NCBI GenBank assembly: GCA_937132145.1
Contig: CAKZNY010000353.1
Span: 1 to 25,058 of the forward strand
Direction: 5' to 3'
Length of the DNA: 25,058 nt
Source: an uncultured Paracoccaceae bacterium
GTDB taxonomy: Bacteria; Pseudomonadota; Alphaproteobacteria; Rhodobacterales; Rhodobacteraceae
The notes below the pieces were generated by a model. The model made no database searches. It had not been told where the DNA came from and saw nothing but the letters and a program-made list of their open reading frames with translations. Shown piece by piece: positions 17,799 through 25,058 of this stretch. Position numbers and translations under genes: made by a program. The stretch's first letter is position 1; every line of letters starts with the position of its first letter.

Positions 17799-19097
17799 CT
17801 ACTTTCCGATACAGAAACTGGAAAATATCACATCCAGAACATTTTCCACATCTACACGCCCTATCATAGAATCAAGAGATCGCAAGGCCTGTCGCATGTC
17901 TTCCGCAGCCAAATCCGACCATTCCGCACCCGCCTTTACATGTATTTCCGCGTCATCCAAAGCTGCGATTCCATTTATCAAGGCAATGCGGTGCCGCTCC
18001 CTTACCGCTGAACTGGCACCAGATGCCCTGCTTTCCAGTTCTTGGGATAGCAAGTTGAGCAGCGCCTCAACGCCTTCTCCCGTTAAACCTGAAACAGAAA
18101 AGCCTTCCCCCGCAGATATATCCGCCTTGCCATACGCGATAATATCACCAGACCTATATTCAACACCCAAATCAGCATGTACCTCGCCGGGTGCCAGCAA
18201 AAACACGCGAATATCCGCTGTTTCTGCGCGGGACCTTGCACGCTCGACCCCGAGGATTTCGATTTCGTCTTCCGACGCGCGTAACCCCGCCGTATCAAGC
18301 AACGTAATCGGCAATCCACAAAGGTCCATTCGAACTTCTATAACGTCGCGCGTGGTGCCCGCAATCGCAGAGGTAATCGCGGCATCCTTCTTCGCCAACG
18401 TATTCAAAAGGGTGGATTTTCCGATATTTGGTCGCCCTATAATGGCAACCTCAAACCCGTCTCGAATACGCACGGAAATAGCACTGCCATCTGCTTCGAC
18501 CTGCATCCCACCACGCGCCGTATCTATCAGCGCCAGCACCTCCGGCGCAACGTCTACAGGCACATCTTCATCCGCGAAATCTATCGTGACTTCCAGCAGC
18601 GCCACCGCACGTATCAATGTCTCTCGCCATACTTGCGTCTTTTCGCTCAACGCGCCGCGCATAACCATAAGAGCCTGCCGCCGCTGCGCCTCGGTTTCTG
18701 CATCGATCAAGTCGGCCAAACCCTCGACCTGCGGCAAATCCAGCCGCCCGTTATCGAGCGCTTGGCGCGTAAACTCTCCAGCCTCGGCCAACCTTACCCC
18801 TTGGCAATCAGAAAGCTCCCGCAAAACCGCAGCAACAACCGCGACGGAGCCATGCATGTGTATCTCAACCACACGCTCTCCGGTAAAACTGGCGCCAGCT
18901 TCAAAGGTTAGAATCAGGGCTTCATCAATCGGCTCCCCTTTGGGTGTTCGAACGATGCGCAAAGCGGATCGCTTGGGTTCAGGTAAATCGGTAACCAGAC
19001 GCGCCACAGCATCCCAAGCCTGCGGACCAGACACGCGCACAACCGCAACACCTGCCCGGCCACGCGCCGTTGCCAATGCAAAAATTGTATCGTGCAT
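17799..19097 (-). CDS. mnmE: tRNA modification GTPase MnmE (TrmE)
   Basis: A 432-residue GTPase, partner of MnmG in wobble-uridine modification. The N-terminal tetrahydrofolate-binding domain starts [22 protein letters not shown] (3-24) and contains [19 protein letters not shown] (107-125). The inserted G domain shows P-loop GRPNIGKS (221-228), the switch GTTRD (247-251) and DTAG (268-271). The protein ends in FCIGK (428-432), the C-[IVL]-G-K signature whose cysteine is required for modification. It is the first gene of the minus-strand run to parB. It is separated from rho by a terminator, so it probably has its own promoter; only 25 bases lie between that hairpin and the ATG, so the promoter may overlap it or lie in the end of rho. 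Confidence 0.97.
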   Translation of the reverse strand: MHDTIFALATARGRAGVAVVRVSGPQAWDAVARLVTDLPEPKRSALRIVRTPKGEPIDEALILTFEAGASFTGERVVEIHMHGSVAVVAAVLRELSDCQGVRLAEAGEFTRQALDNGRLDLPQVEGLADLIDAETEAQRRQALMVMRGALSEKTQVWRETLIRAVALLEVTIDFADEDVPVDVAPEVLALIDTARGGMQVEADGSAISVRIRDGFEVAIIGRPNIGKSTLLNTLAKKDAAITSAIAGTTRDVIEVRMDLCGLPITLLDTAGLRASEDEIEILGVERARSRAETADIRVFLLAPGEVHADLGVEYRSGDIIAYGKADISAGEGFSVSGLTGEGVEALLNLLSQELESRASGASSAVRERHRIALINGIAALDDAEIHVKAGAEWSDLAAEDMRQALRSLDSMIGRVDVENVLDVIFSSFCIGK

Positions 19098-19121
19098 GTT
19101 CTTATCCCGTTGTGATTAATG

Positions 19122-19150
19122 CAAAAACCCGAGACATGGCCCGGGTTTTA
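19122..19150 (-). terminator. Intrinsic terminator after rho
   Basis: On the plus strand AAAACCCG (19124-19131) and CGGGTTTT (19142-19149) form an eight-pair stem around a ten-base loop. Read on the minus strand, the stem is followed by a run of T (complement of 19123-19127), as expected for a factor-independent terminator of rho transcripts. The same A/T flanks could support some termination of plus-strand transcripts. It lies 19 bases beyond the rho stop. Confidence 0.8.
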
Positions 19151-19168
19151 AACCATATGTCGATGGAA

Positions 19169-20440
19169 TTAGCTGTTCATGGAATTGAAGAATTCCGCAT
19201 TATTCTTCGTTTGTTTCATCTTGCTAAGCAAGAATTCCGCAGCATCCATTGTGCCCATCGGATTCAGAATACGGCGCAGAAGGAACATCTTGCTCAGTTC
19301 GGATTTTTCGATCAGCAACTCTTCTTTCCGCGTACCGGATTTCAGAATATCAATCGCTGGGAACACGCGCTTATCCGCGATCTTACGATCAAGAACAATT
19401 TCGGAGTTACCCGTTCCTTTGAACTCCTCAAAGATAACCTCGTCCATCCGGCTACCCGTATCAATCAACGCTGTCGCGATAATTGTAAGCGAGCCACCCT
19501 CTTCGATATTTCGCGCCGCCCCGAAAAACCGTTTCGGGCGCTGCAATGCATTCGCATCGACACCACCGGTCAGAACCTTGCCGGAAGATGGAACCACTGT
19601 GTTGAAAGCGCGGCCAAGACGGGTGATGGAATCCAGAAGGATCACCACATCGCGTTTATGTTCCACAAGCCGTTTGGCTTTCTCGATAACCATCTCGGCC
19701 ACGGCCACATGGCGCGAAGCGGGTTCATCGAATGTCGAGGCAACAACCTCGCCTTTAACGCTGCGCTGCATATCCGTAACTTCTTCCGGACGCTCGTCAA
19801 CCAGCAGCACAATCAGGAAACATTCAGGGTGATTAATCGCAATAGATTTCGCAATACTCTGCAAAATCATAGTCTTACCAGTTCTTGGCGGCGCAACAAC
19901 TAATGATCGCTGCCCTTTACCAATGGGCGCAACCAGATCAATAATTCGCGCTGTTTTGTCTTTAATCGTCGGGTCGTCGATCTCCATAATCAGCCGCTCA
20001 TCAGGGTAAAGCGGTGTGAGGTTATCGAAGTTAATCTTGTGTTTGGATTTTTCTGGATCCTCGAAATTAATCAGCGCAACATCCACCAACGCAAAATACT
20101 TTTCGCCTTCACCTGGTGCCTTGATAACCCCGTCAACCGTATCACCTGTGCGCAGGGAAAACTTGCGGATTTGCTCGGGGCTTACGTAAATATCCTCGGG
20201 TCCAGCCAAATAATTGGCGGCAGGCGAGCGCAGAAAACCGAAGCCGTCTTTCAGCAACTCAACCACGCCATCACCGGAAATCTCGACGCCATCCTCGGCC
20301 ATCTCTTTGAGGATTGCGAACATCATATCGCCTTTACGCATCGTGGTTGCGTTCTCGATCTCCAATTCCTCGGCCATTGCCAACAAATCCGCCGGAGTTT
20401 TAGCCTTTAGTTCAGCCAAAGATAGTTTTTCGATATCCAT
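19169..20440 (-). CDS. rho: Transcription termination factor Rho
   Basis: A 423-residue hexameric RNA-DNA helicase that ends transcription of untranslated RNA. The N-terminal SAP-like helices ([20 protein letters not shown], 1-20) lead to the RNA-binding cold-shock fold with DGFGFLRS (65-72). The ATPase core shows APPRTGKT (183-190, P-loop), [14 protein letters not shown] (211-224), Walker [17 protein letters not shown] (265-280) and the Q-loop [15 protein letters not shown] (285-299). Length and order match the family closely. It lies after hemE–hemJ with a 134-base gap and is followed by an intrinsic terminator. No good Shine-Dalgarno sequence precedes the ATG. Rho usually limits its own synthesis through its leader; a leader fits the gap, but no specific signal was identified. 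Confidence 0.98.
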   Translation of the reverse strand: MDIEKLSLAELKAKTPADLLAMAEELEIENATTMRKGDMMFAILKEMAEDGVEISGDGVVELLKDGFGFLRSPAANYLAGPEDIYVSPEQIRKFSLRTGDTVDGVIKAPGEGEKYFALVDVALINFEDPEKSKHKINFDNLTPLYPDERLIMEIDDPTIKDKTARIIDLVAPIGKGQRSLVVAPPRTGKTMILQSIAKSIAINHPECFLIVLLVDERPEEVTDMQRSVKGEVVASTFDEPASRHVAVAEMVIEKAKRLVEHKRDVVILLDSITRLGRAFNTVVPSSGKVLTGGVDANALQRPKRFFGAARNIEEGGSLTIIATALIDTGSRMDEVIFEEFKGTGNSEIVLDRKIADKRVFPAIDILKSGTRKEELLIEKSELSKMFLLRRILNPMGTMDAAEFLLSKMKQTKNNAEFFNSMNS

Positions 20441-20574
20441 AAATTTACCATAGTTTTACGCGCACACGACCGAAGTCATGCAAAGCTTTTCAATTGGGGA
20501 GCGCACATTCTGGGCGAGAACCGCCCGTGCTTGCCGTTACATATCGGTTTTCTCAACCAAATGTCAAATAATGA
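20441..20574 (-). promoter_or_regulatory. Leader and probable promoter region of rho
   Basis: A 134-base non-coding stretch between hemJ and rho. It includes a GGGCG/CGCCC inverted repeat near 20512-20526 without a following T-run, so not a convincing terminator for hemJ, and an A/T-rich end near 20565-20580. A minus-strand TTGAAA at 20493-20488 could be a -35 element but no matching -10 was found. Its size fits a rho leader; the call is positional. Confidence 0.35.
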
Positions 20575-21027
20575 TTAAAATGGCTTGAGAATTACCATAA
20601 ATACGATCACCAGCATCAGCACGGTTGGTATTTCGTTCGCCAATCGGTATGTGCGGCCACTACGAGTGTTTTCGTCGCGCTCGAATTCTTTACGCCGCGC
20701 AGAAAGCCATCCGTGAAACCCCGACATTCCAATAACCATCGCCGCTTTTATCCACGGCCAGATTGACGACCAGTCAATAACACCCGGGGTGAAAACCAGA
20801 GTAAGACCAAATACCCATGTCGCGATCATCGCCGGATTGATGATTGCGCGAAGCAGTTTTCGTTCCATAACCTTGAATATCTCGGACTGTTCGCTGCCAA
20901 CAGGCGCGGTTTCCGCGTGATATACGAACAATCTGGGTAGGTAAAACATGCCCGCCATCCATGAAATCACCGACACGATGTGCAGCGATAATGTCCACGG
21001 ATAAGCGGCAGTTAGAAAGTCCGACAT
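20575..21027 (-). CDS. hemJ: Protoporphyrinogen IX oxidase HemJ
   Basis: A 150-residue four-helix membrane protein of the UPF0093/HemJ family, which oxidises protoporphyrinogen IX to protoporphyrin IX in many alphaproteobacteria and cyanobacteria. Hydrophobic segments cover about 8-30, 61-80, 90-106 and 133-148. The family residues H16 (in LSLHIVSVISWMAG), R59/R60 and N64 (KLLRAIINPAM), K94 (PWIKAAMVI) and H105 (GFHGWL) are in place, with the histidines the expected haem ligands. GAGGG precedes the ATG. It starts four bases after hemE, and pairing with hemE, an earlier step of the same pathway, strongly supports the call. Confidence 0.95.
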   Translation of the reverse strand: MSDFLTAAYPWTLSLHIVSVISWMAGMFYLPRLFVYHAETAPVGSEQSEIFKVMERKLLRAIINPAMIATWVFGLTLVFTPGVIDWSSIWPWIKAAMVIGMSGFHGWLSARRKEFERDENTRSGRTYRLANEIPTVLMLVIVFMVILKPF

Positions 21028-21031
21028 ATGG

Positions 21032-22069
21032 TTACCCTCTGATAACTCTCAACATTTTTTCGACATTCGCAGGGTCGCCTTGGGGTGTTATCCCGTGACC
21101 TAGATTGAATATATACGGACCTTGGCCAAGAATTTCCAACAAACGGTTGGTTTCACGTTCCAGGGATTCTCCGCCAGTGATCAGCAGCATTGGATCAAGG
21201 TTGCCCTGCACAGCAACTTTGCTTTGCAAAACATCCCGCGCCCAATCTGCCGGAACCGAAGTATCAATCGCAAGACCGTCGAACACACCAGCATCCGCGA
21301 ATTTAATATATCCACCACTGGCACCGCGCGGGAAGCCGATCACAGGCAGTCCAGGGAATCGCGCTTTTAGCTCTGTTGCAATGCGAACCGCAGGTTTCAG
21401 CGCATATTCTTCAAAGCAAGACCCGCCAAGAGCACCTGACCAGCTATCAAACAGTTTAATAACTTCGGCACCCGCTTCGACCTGCTTGGCCAGATACTCG
21501 ATGGTTGATTCGGTGATCAGGTCGATAAGCTGTCCAAACCCAATCGGATCGCGGTACATCCATTCCCGAGCCGGTGCCTGATCAGGCGTCCCACGACCAG
21601 CCACCATATACGTCGCCACCGTCCAAGGAGCGCCTGCAAAGCCGATCAGTGTTGTTTCTTTGGGTAATTCACCTGAAAGACGTTTAACCGTCTCGTAAAC
21701 CGGTCCTAGAACGTCGTGAATATCATCTTTGCCCTTCAGCTTGGTTAAATCAGCCGCACAGGTTACAGGATTTAGACGCGGGCCTTCGCCCTCCACAAAC
21801 CAAAGATCCATTCCCAGTGCTTGTGGCAGCAATAAAATATCTGCAAACAAGATCGCGGCGTCAAACCCGTACCGACGGATCGGTTGCATAGTCACCTCGG
21901 TAGCAAAATCGGGGTTATAGCAAAGATCCAAAAATCCACCCGCTGTGGCACGCAATTCACGGTATTCTGGCAAATATCGCCCAGCCTGACGCATCATCCA
22001 AACCGGAGGCGTTTTTAACGTTTCTCCAGCAAGTACACGTAATAAAGTTTTCTTTGGTGATCCGGTCAT
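21032..22069 (-). CDS. hemE: Uroporphyrinogen decarboxylase HemE
   Basis: A 345-residue cytosolic enzyme that removes four acetate carboxyls from uroporphyrinogen III to give coproporphyrinogen III in haem synthesis. The signature [17 protein letters not shown] (21-37) includes the substrate-binding Arg27 and Arg31, and the catalytic-site Asp is D77 in [13 protein letters not shown]. Further family stretches are [21 protein letters not shown] and [12 protein letters not shown] near the C-terminus. GGGAGA lies just before the ATG at 22069. It is transcribed away from the predicted origin and hemJ follows four bases after its stop. A hemE promoter beside oriC is the arrangement known from Caulobacter crescentus. 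Confidence 0.98.
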   Translation of the reverse strand: MTGSPKKTLLRVLAGETLKTPPVWMMRQAGRYLPEYRELRATAGGFLDLCYNPDFATEVTMQPIRRYGFDAAILFADILLLPQALGMDLWFVEGEGPRLNPVTCAADLTKLKGKDDIHDVLGPVYETVKRLSGELPKETTLIGFAGAPWTVATYMVAGRGTPDQAPAREWMYRDPIGFGQLIDLITESTIEYLAKQVEAGAEVIKLFDSWSGALGGSCFEEYALKPAVRIATELKARFPGLPVIGFPRGASGGYIKFADAGVFDGLAIDTSVPADWARDVLQSKVAVQGNLDPMLLITGGESLERETNRLLEILGQGPYIFNLGHGITPQGDPANVEKMLRVIRG

Positions 22070-22401
22070 TTTGTTCTCCCTCTTATAATATAAATATTTA
22101 AGAGAAGTGGTGGTTGATAGTAGATACTCTGAATAATGTGGATTACCGCATTTAGATAGTTTTGCACAAGGTTATCCATAGCGACATCTGCGCCTATTCG
22201 GTATATTTTGCAGATAAACAGACGAATATCGGGGATTTTATCCACAACGACGGAAGAAACTTGTCCACAAGGATAAAAAGGGGAATAAAAAATCAAAAGG
22301 GGTGTAAAACATTCCAAGGTGAATTTGCCTGTGGATTAGATGGACTTATCCCATAACTACCCCCTAAATTATCCACAGGCCGATTCCGCAGGAGAAAACA
22401 C
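22070..22401. other. oriC: Predicted chromosomal replication origin (oriC), hemE-maf intergenic region
   Basis: This 332-base non-coding region between divergent hemE and maf holds clustered DnaA boxes. Perfect TTATCCACA is at 22238-22246 and 22369-22377. TTTTGCACA (22160-22168) fits TTWTNCACA. One-mismatch boxes are TTATCCATA (22172-22180), TTGTCCACA (22261-22269) and, on the minus strand, TAATCCACA at 22137-22145 and 22330-22338. A 19-base all-A/T tract (22083-22101) beside hemE could serve as the unwinding element, or contain the hemE promoter. A GANTC site (GATTC, 22382-22386) suits CcrM methylation. The neighbourhood (hemE, parAB, mnmG, rho, three parS) is the classic alphaproteobacterial origin setting, as in Caulobacter. 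Minus-strand open frames across it have no coding character. Confidence 0.85.
22083..22101. other. A/T-only tract, candidate DNA unwinding element
   Basis: Nineteen consecutive A/T bases containing TATAAT on the plus strand and TATATT/TATTAT on the minus strand. Placed at the hemE edge of the DnaA-box cluster, it is the easiest stretch to melt in the region. It may double as the hemE -10 region, since it lies 14-32 bases before the hemE start codon. The two roles cannot be separated by sequence. Confidence 0.5.
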
Positions 22402-22998
22402 ATGAAACCTTTCATATTGGCTTCCGGCTCGCTAATCCGCGCGGAAATGTTGCGAAATGCTGGCGTTGCAGTTGAAACCATCGTTGCGCGTGTGGATGAG
22501 GGGGCGATTAAATCCGCGCTGCTGTCCGAGGGTGCTCCTGCGCGGGACGTGGCCGATGCGCTTGCCGAGATGAAAGCGCGGCGGGTGGCAGCGAAAAACC
22601 CCGAAGCTTTGGTGCTTGGTGCCGATCAGGTACTGGTTTGCGAGGGGAAGATGTACGACAAACCCGACACGATTGATGCTGCGCGAACCCAGTTGCGTGC
22701 GTTGCGAGGGAAAACGCACGAACTTCTTTCCGCAGCCGTTATTTTCGAAGATGGTGCTCCGGTTTGGCGTCACATCGGCCGTGCCCAGCTTATGATGCGG
22801 CCTTTTAGTGACGGTTTCATCGAAAACTATCTGCAAACCCACGCAGAAGAATTGTTTACGACCGTTGGTGCGTATAAGCTGGAAGCAGAAGGCGCGCAGT
22901 TGTTCACGCGGGTTCAGGGCGATTACTTTTCAGTCTTGGGCCTGCCGCTGCTTGAGATATTAGGATTTTTACGGACAAGAGGAATTTGTCAGGAATGA
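22402..22998 (+). CDS. maf: Maf-like nucleoside triphosphate pyrophosphatase
   Basis: A 198-residue Maf/HAM1-fold house-cleaning enzyme that hydrolyses modified or non-canonical nucleotides. Signature residues are [11 protein letters not shown] (7-17, with Ser10 and Arg13), a VDEG acidic site (31-34), GADQVL (73-78, with the catalytic Asp75) and YDKP (85-88). [13 protein letters not shown] near residue 146-158 carries a Lys-x-Glu like the YceF (7-methyl-GTP) subgroup, but substrate preference is not safe to call. AGGAG lies seven bases before the ATG. It is the first gene on the right side of the predicted origin, transcribed away from it; its stop overlaps the aroE start by four bases (ATGA). 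Historic annotations call it a septum-formation inhibitor. Confidence 0.95.
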   Translation: MKPFILASGSLIRAEMLRNAGVAVETIVARVDEGAIKSALLSEGAPARDVADALAEMKARRVAAKNPEALVLGADQVLVCEGKMYDKPDTIDAARTQLRALRGKTHELLSAAVIFEDGAPVWRHIGRAQLMMRPFSDGFIENYLQTHAEELFTTVGAYKLEAEGAQLFTRVQGDYFSVLGLPLLEILGFLRTRGICQE

Positions 22999-23831
22999 GT
23001 AAAACAGTACCGCCTTTGGCCGGCGTTATAGGTTGGCCGATAAAGCACAGTAAATCACCCGCATTGCATGGGCATTGGTTGAAGAGATACGGTTTGGCGG
23101 GTGAATACCGGCCAATCGCTCTATCGCCCGATGAATTCGAATCTGGCCTTCGCAAGTTGGCGAAAAGAGGTTTCAAAGGTGTGAACATAACCATTCCCCA
23201 CAAGGAATCGGTTTTAACTTTTGCCGATAGCATTACGGATTGTGCTGCGTTGATCGGGGCGGCAAACACCATTTATTTCCATACCGACGGTAGCATCGGC
23301 GCTGACAACACTGACGGATACGGGTTTATTCAAAACCTGCGTCAAAACGCCTCGCAATGGGATCCAAAATCTGGCCCCGCGCTGGTGATCGGAGCAGGCG
23401 GTGCTGCGCGGGCAATTATCTGGGCGTTGCTGGATGAAGGAGCACCAACAGTTCGGCTGGCAAATCGTACCCGTATCCGCGCCGAAAACCTTGCCAACCA
23501 TTTCGGCGCGAAGGTCGAGGTGGTTGAATGGAACGAGGTGAGCGAAGCCATGAGCGACACGGCCACGATTGTTAACACGACCTCGCTTGGGATGGAGGGG
23601 CAACCGGAACTGCGGGTGCATTTTGATGCGGCTCCGCTGGGGGCATTGGTAACCGATGTTGTTTACACGCCGTTAACCACATCGTTTCTTGAACAGGCGC
23701 AAGCGCGTGGTTTGGAAACGGTCGACGGGCTTGGAATGCTTTTACATCAAGCGGTTCCCGGGTTTGAAAGATGGTTTGGTCAGAAGCCTGAGGTCGATGA
23801 TGAACTGCGCCAAGCGGTGCTGAACGCATGA
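22995..23831 (+). CDS. aroE: Shikimate dehydrogenase
   Basis: A 278-residue NADP-dependent enzyme reducing 3-dehydroshikimate to shikimate for aromatic amino acid synthesis. Substrate-binding SKSPALHG (19-26, Ser19 and Ser21) and the catalytic K70 in GVNITIPHK with D107 in ADNTDG are present. The cofactor loop GAGGAARA is at 133-140, followed by [13 protein letters not shown]; the N-R-T pattern is usual for NADP binding. The start at 22995 is preferred over an in-frame TTG at 22986 because it overlaps the maf stop as ATGA and because AAGAGGA (22977-22983) is better spaced for it. The coaE start overlaps its stop by four bases, so maf–aroE–coaE–dnaQ form one tightly packed transcript. Confidence 0.97.
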   Translation: MSKTVPPLAGVIGWPIKHSKSPALHGHWLKRYGLAGEYRPIALSPDEFESGLRKLAKRGFKGVNITIPHKESVLTFADSITDCAALIGAANTIYFHTDGSIGADNTDGYGFIQNLRQNASQWDPKSGPALVIGAGGAARAIIWALLDEGAPTVRLANRTRIRAENLANHFGAKVEVVEWNEVSEAMSDTATIVNTTSLGMEGQPELRVHFDAAPLGALVTDVVYTPLTTSFLEQAQARGLETVDGLGMLLHQAVPGFERWFGQKPEVDDELRQAVLNA

Positions 23832-24433
23832 GCGATGGTCCGTTTATTCTTGGATTAACGGGCTCTATCGGGATGGGGAAATCCACCACGGCTGAATTTT
23901 TCCGCGATGCGGGTATTCCGGTTTGGGATGCGGACGCGTCGGTTCACAAGCTTTATGGTACCGGAGGGGCAGGGGTTCGAGCCATCGAGGCTCTCGCCCC
24001 TGCGGCCATCAAAGATGGCGCGGTTGACCGCAGCGTGCTGCGGCGGGCGATATTGCGTGATGACGGGTTGCTACAGCGTATCGAGGCGGTGGTGCACCCA
24101 TTGGTCTCGGCTAATAGGCAAGATTTTCTGAAATCGCATTTAGACAAACCGCTGGTGGTTTGCGACATCCCGCTGTTGTTTGAAACGAAAGCCGATATGT
24201 GGCTGGATGGCGTGTTGGTCGTGACGGCAAGCGAAACCATTCAAGCGCAACGTGTTATGGAGCGCGAGGGCATGACCCGCGAAGTTTTTGAAACCATATT
24301 GGCCAAACAAACCCCCGATGCGGAAAAACGCCGACGGGCGGATTATCTGATCGACACCGGATTAGGGCTGGACCACGCACGCGCCGAGGTTTTATCACTG
24401 ATTGAACGGCTAAAGGGGAAAACAGATGCGTGA
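23828..24433 (+). CDS. coaE: Dephospho-CoA kinase
   Basis: A 201-residue P-loop kinase catalysing the last step of coenzyme A synthesis, phosphorylation of dephospho-CoA. GLTGSIGMGKSTTAEFF (9-25) holds the P-loop, WDADASVHKLYG (33-44) is the CoaE-specific acceptor site following it, VHPLV and CDIPLLFETKADMWLDGVLVV are further family stretches, and RMEREGMTRE-like residues (VMEREGMTREVFE) form the lid region. Length is typical. It overlaps aroE by four bases and dnaQ by eight. The order aroE–coaE–dnaQ is widely conserved in alphaproteobacteria. Confidence 0.97.
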   Translation: MSDGPFILGLTGSIGMGKSTTAEFFRDAGIPVWDADASVHKLYGTGGAGVRAIEALAPAAIKDGAVDRSVLRRAILRDDGLLQRIEAVVHPLVSANRQDFLKSHLDKPLVVCDIPLLFETKADMWLDGVLVVTASETIQAQRVMEREGMTREVFETILAKQTPDAEKRRRADYLIDTGLGLDHARAEVLSLIERLKGKTDA

Positions 24434-25058
24434 AATCGTGATGGATACGGAGACAACCGGCCTCGACCCCAATACCGGCGATCGAATCGTCGAGATCGGC
24501 GCGGTGGAGCTGTTTAACCACATGCCGACTGGCAAAACCTATCACCAATACATCAACCCGCAGCGCGATATGCCCGAAGGCGCGTTTGCTGTTCACGGCC
24601 TGAGTGCCGAGTTCCTGTCCGACAAACCGCTTTTCAAAGATGTTGCCCAAGCGTTTCTGGATTTCGTTGGGGATTCCAAGATGGTTATCCATAACGCTGC
24701 CTTTGATATGAAATTTATCAACGCAGAGCTGAAACGGGTCAATCGGCCGGAACTTCCATGGGCGCAGGCGCTGGATACCTTGGCGATTGCGCGCAAAAAG
24801 TTTCCCGGGGCGCAAAACTCGCTGGATGCTTTGTGTCGCCGGTTCGGGATTAAAACCGAACGGGAACTACACGGCGCGTTGCTCGATTCCGAGATCCTTG
24901 CGGAGGTTTATCTGGAACTGATCGGGGGCCGCCAGCCGGACCTCGTCTTGTCGATTGTTTCAAATAAGGATGCAAACGACGATGGAGCGGCTGCGAACTG
25001 GTCCCCGCCGCAACGACCTCAACCCTTACCATCCCGCATTTCCGACGAAGAAGCTGAA
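24426..25058 (+). CDS. dnaQ: DNA polymerase III epsilon subunit (proofreading exonuclease), 3' end outside window
   Basis: The first 211 codons are present with no stop before the window edge. The DEDDh exonuclease fold is complete: D7 and E9 in MDTETTGLD (Exo I), D94 in HNAAFDMKFIN (Exo II), and H149 and D154 in LHGALLDSEILAEVY (Exo III). It removes mismatched nucleotides during replication and binds the alpha subunit through its C-terminus. The part after about residue 180 (DANDDGAAANWSPPQRPQP) is low-complexity linker, as expected between the exonuclease and the alpha-binding tail, so only a short piece is missing. It overlaps coaE by eight bases. DnaQ lies about 2 kb from the predicted origin. 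Confidence 0.96.
   Translation, partial: MREIVMDTETTGLDPNTGDRIVEIGAVELFNHMPTGKTYHQYINPQRDMPEGAFAVHGLSAEFLSDKPLFKDVAQAFLDFVGDSKMVIHNAAFDMKFINAELKRVNRPELPWAQALDTLAIARKKFPGAQNSLDALCRRFGIKTERELHGALLDSEILAEVYLELIGGRQPDLVLSIVSNKDANDDGAAANWSPPQRPQPLPSRISDEEAE

Noticed and set aside
17746..19119. 457-residue plus-strand open frame antisense to mnmE
   Set aside because: It is a mirror of the intact, well-motifed mnmE. Its product is Ser/Arg/Thr-rich without domains. Its early MFHVKH is only the parS palindrome read on the other strand.
20511..20526. GGGCG/CGCCC inverted repeat as a hemJ terminator
   Set aside because: No T-run follows on the minus strand and the stem is only five pairs.
20748..20756. 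TTATCCACG, a near DnaA box inside hemJ
   Set aside because: A single 8/9 match in coding sequence, isolated from the cluster; chance matches of this quality are expected in 25 kb.
22066..22317. 83-residue minus-strand open frame across the hemE-maf gap
   Set aside because: It overlaps the hemE start, runs over DnaA boxes and A/T-rich DNA, and its translation has no recognisable domain or good ribosome-binding site. The non-coding oriC reading explains the region better.

Overview
This window looks like the replication-origin neighbourhood of an alphaproteobacterial chromosome, most likely a Rhodobacterales (Roseobacter-type) genome. The reasons are the gene order hemE–hemJ–rho–mnmE–mnmG–rsmG–parA–parB on one strand facing maf–aroE–coaE–dnaQ on the other, the hrcA–grpE pair beside rph–rdgB–hemW, the alphaproteobacterial UbiG and NDUFAF5-like proteins, and moderately GC-rich coding sequence. 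The genus cannot be named from the sequence alone. Gene density is very high: many neighbours overlap by 1–8 bases, and no rRNA, tRNA, CRISPR array, transposase or prophage gene was seen.

Layout. 1–2978 (+): the tail of one short-chain dehydrogenase, a second complete one, and a FadH-type 2,4-dienoyl-CoA reductase, probably a small acyl-CoA catabolic operon. 2975–4593 (-): a VTT/DedA-like membrane protein and a proline iminopeptidase. 4642–5385 (+): ubiG. 5386–7737 (-): comF, a dithiol glutaredoxin, a Nit-type amidase and a MarR regulator. 7725–8570 (+): an NDUFAF5-like methyltransferase-fold protein. 8567–10242 (-): hrcA–grpE. 10363–13575 (+): rph–rdgB–Rid protein–hemW–DUF454 membrane protein. 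13576–19097 (-): mnmE–mnmG–rsmG–parA–parB. 19169–20440 (-): rho, followed by an intrinsic terminator. 20575–22069 (-): hemE–hemJ. 22070–22401: a 332-base non-coding region that I interpret as oriC. 22402–25058 (+): maf–aroE–coaE–dnaQ, the last cut by the window edge.

How it fits together. The non-coding region between hemE and maf holds two perfect DnaA boxes, five near-matches and a 19-base all-A/T tract, and the genes on each side are transcribed away from it. About 4.3–10 kb to its left lie three parS (ParB-binding) palindromes at 12153, 15863 and 17780, all placed inside or at the edge of coding sequence (hemW, rsmG, mnmG start), around the parAB genes themselves. Origin, centromere-like sites and the partition proteins are therefore packed into about 10 kb. 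The rest is housekeeping: tRNA wobble modification (MnmE/MnmG), 16S rRNA methylation (RsmG), transcription termination (Rho), haem synthesis (HemE/HemJ), heat-shock control (HrcA/GrpE), RNA and nucleotide quality control (Rph, RdgB, Maf), shikimate, CoA and ubiquinone synthesis, and proofreading (DnaQ).

Nothing here is clearly a new defence or mobile system. The points most worth following are the coding-embedded parS sites (one supplies candidate start codons for mnmG), the detailed structure of the predicted oriC, and an NDUFAF5-like protein without the usual SAM-binding loop.
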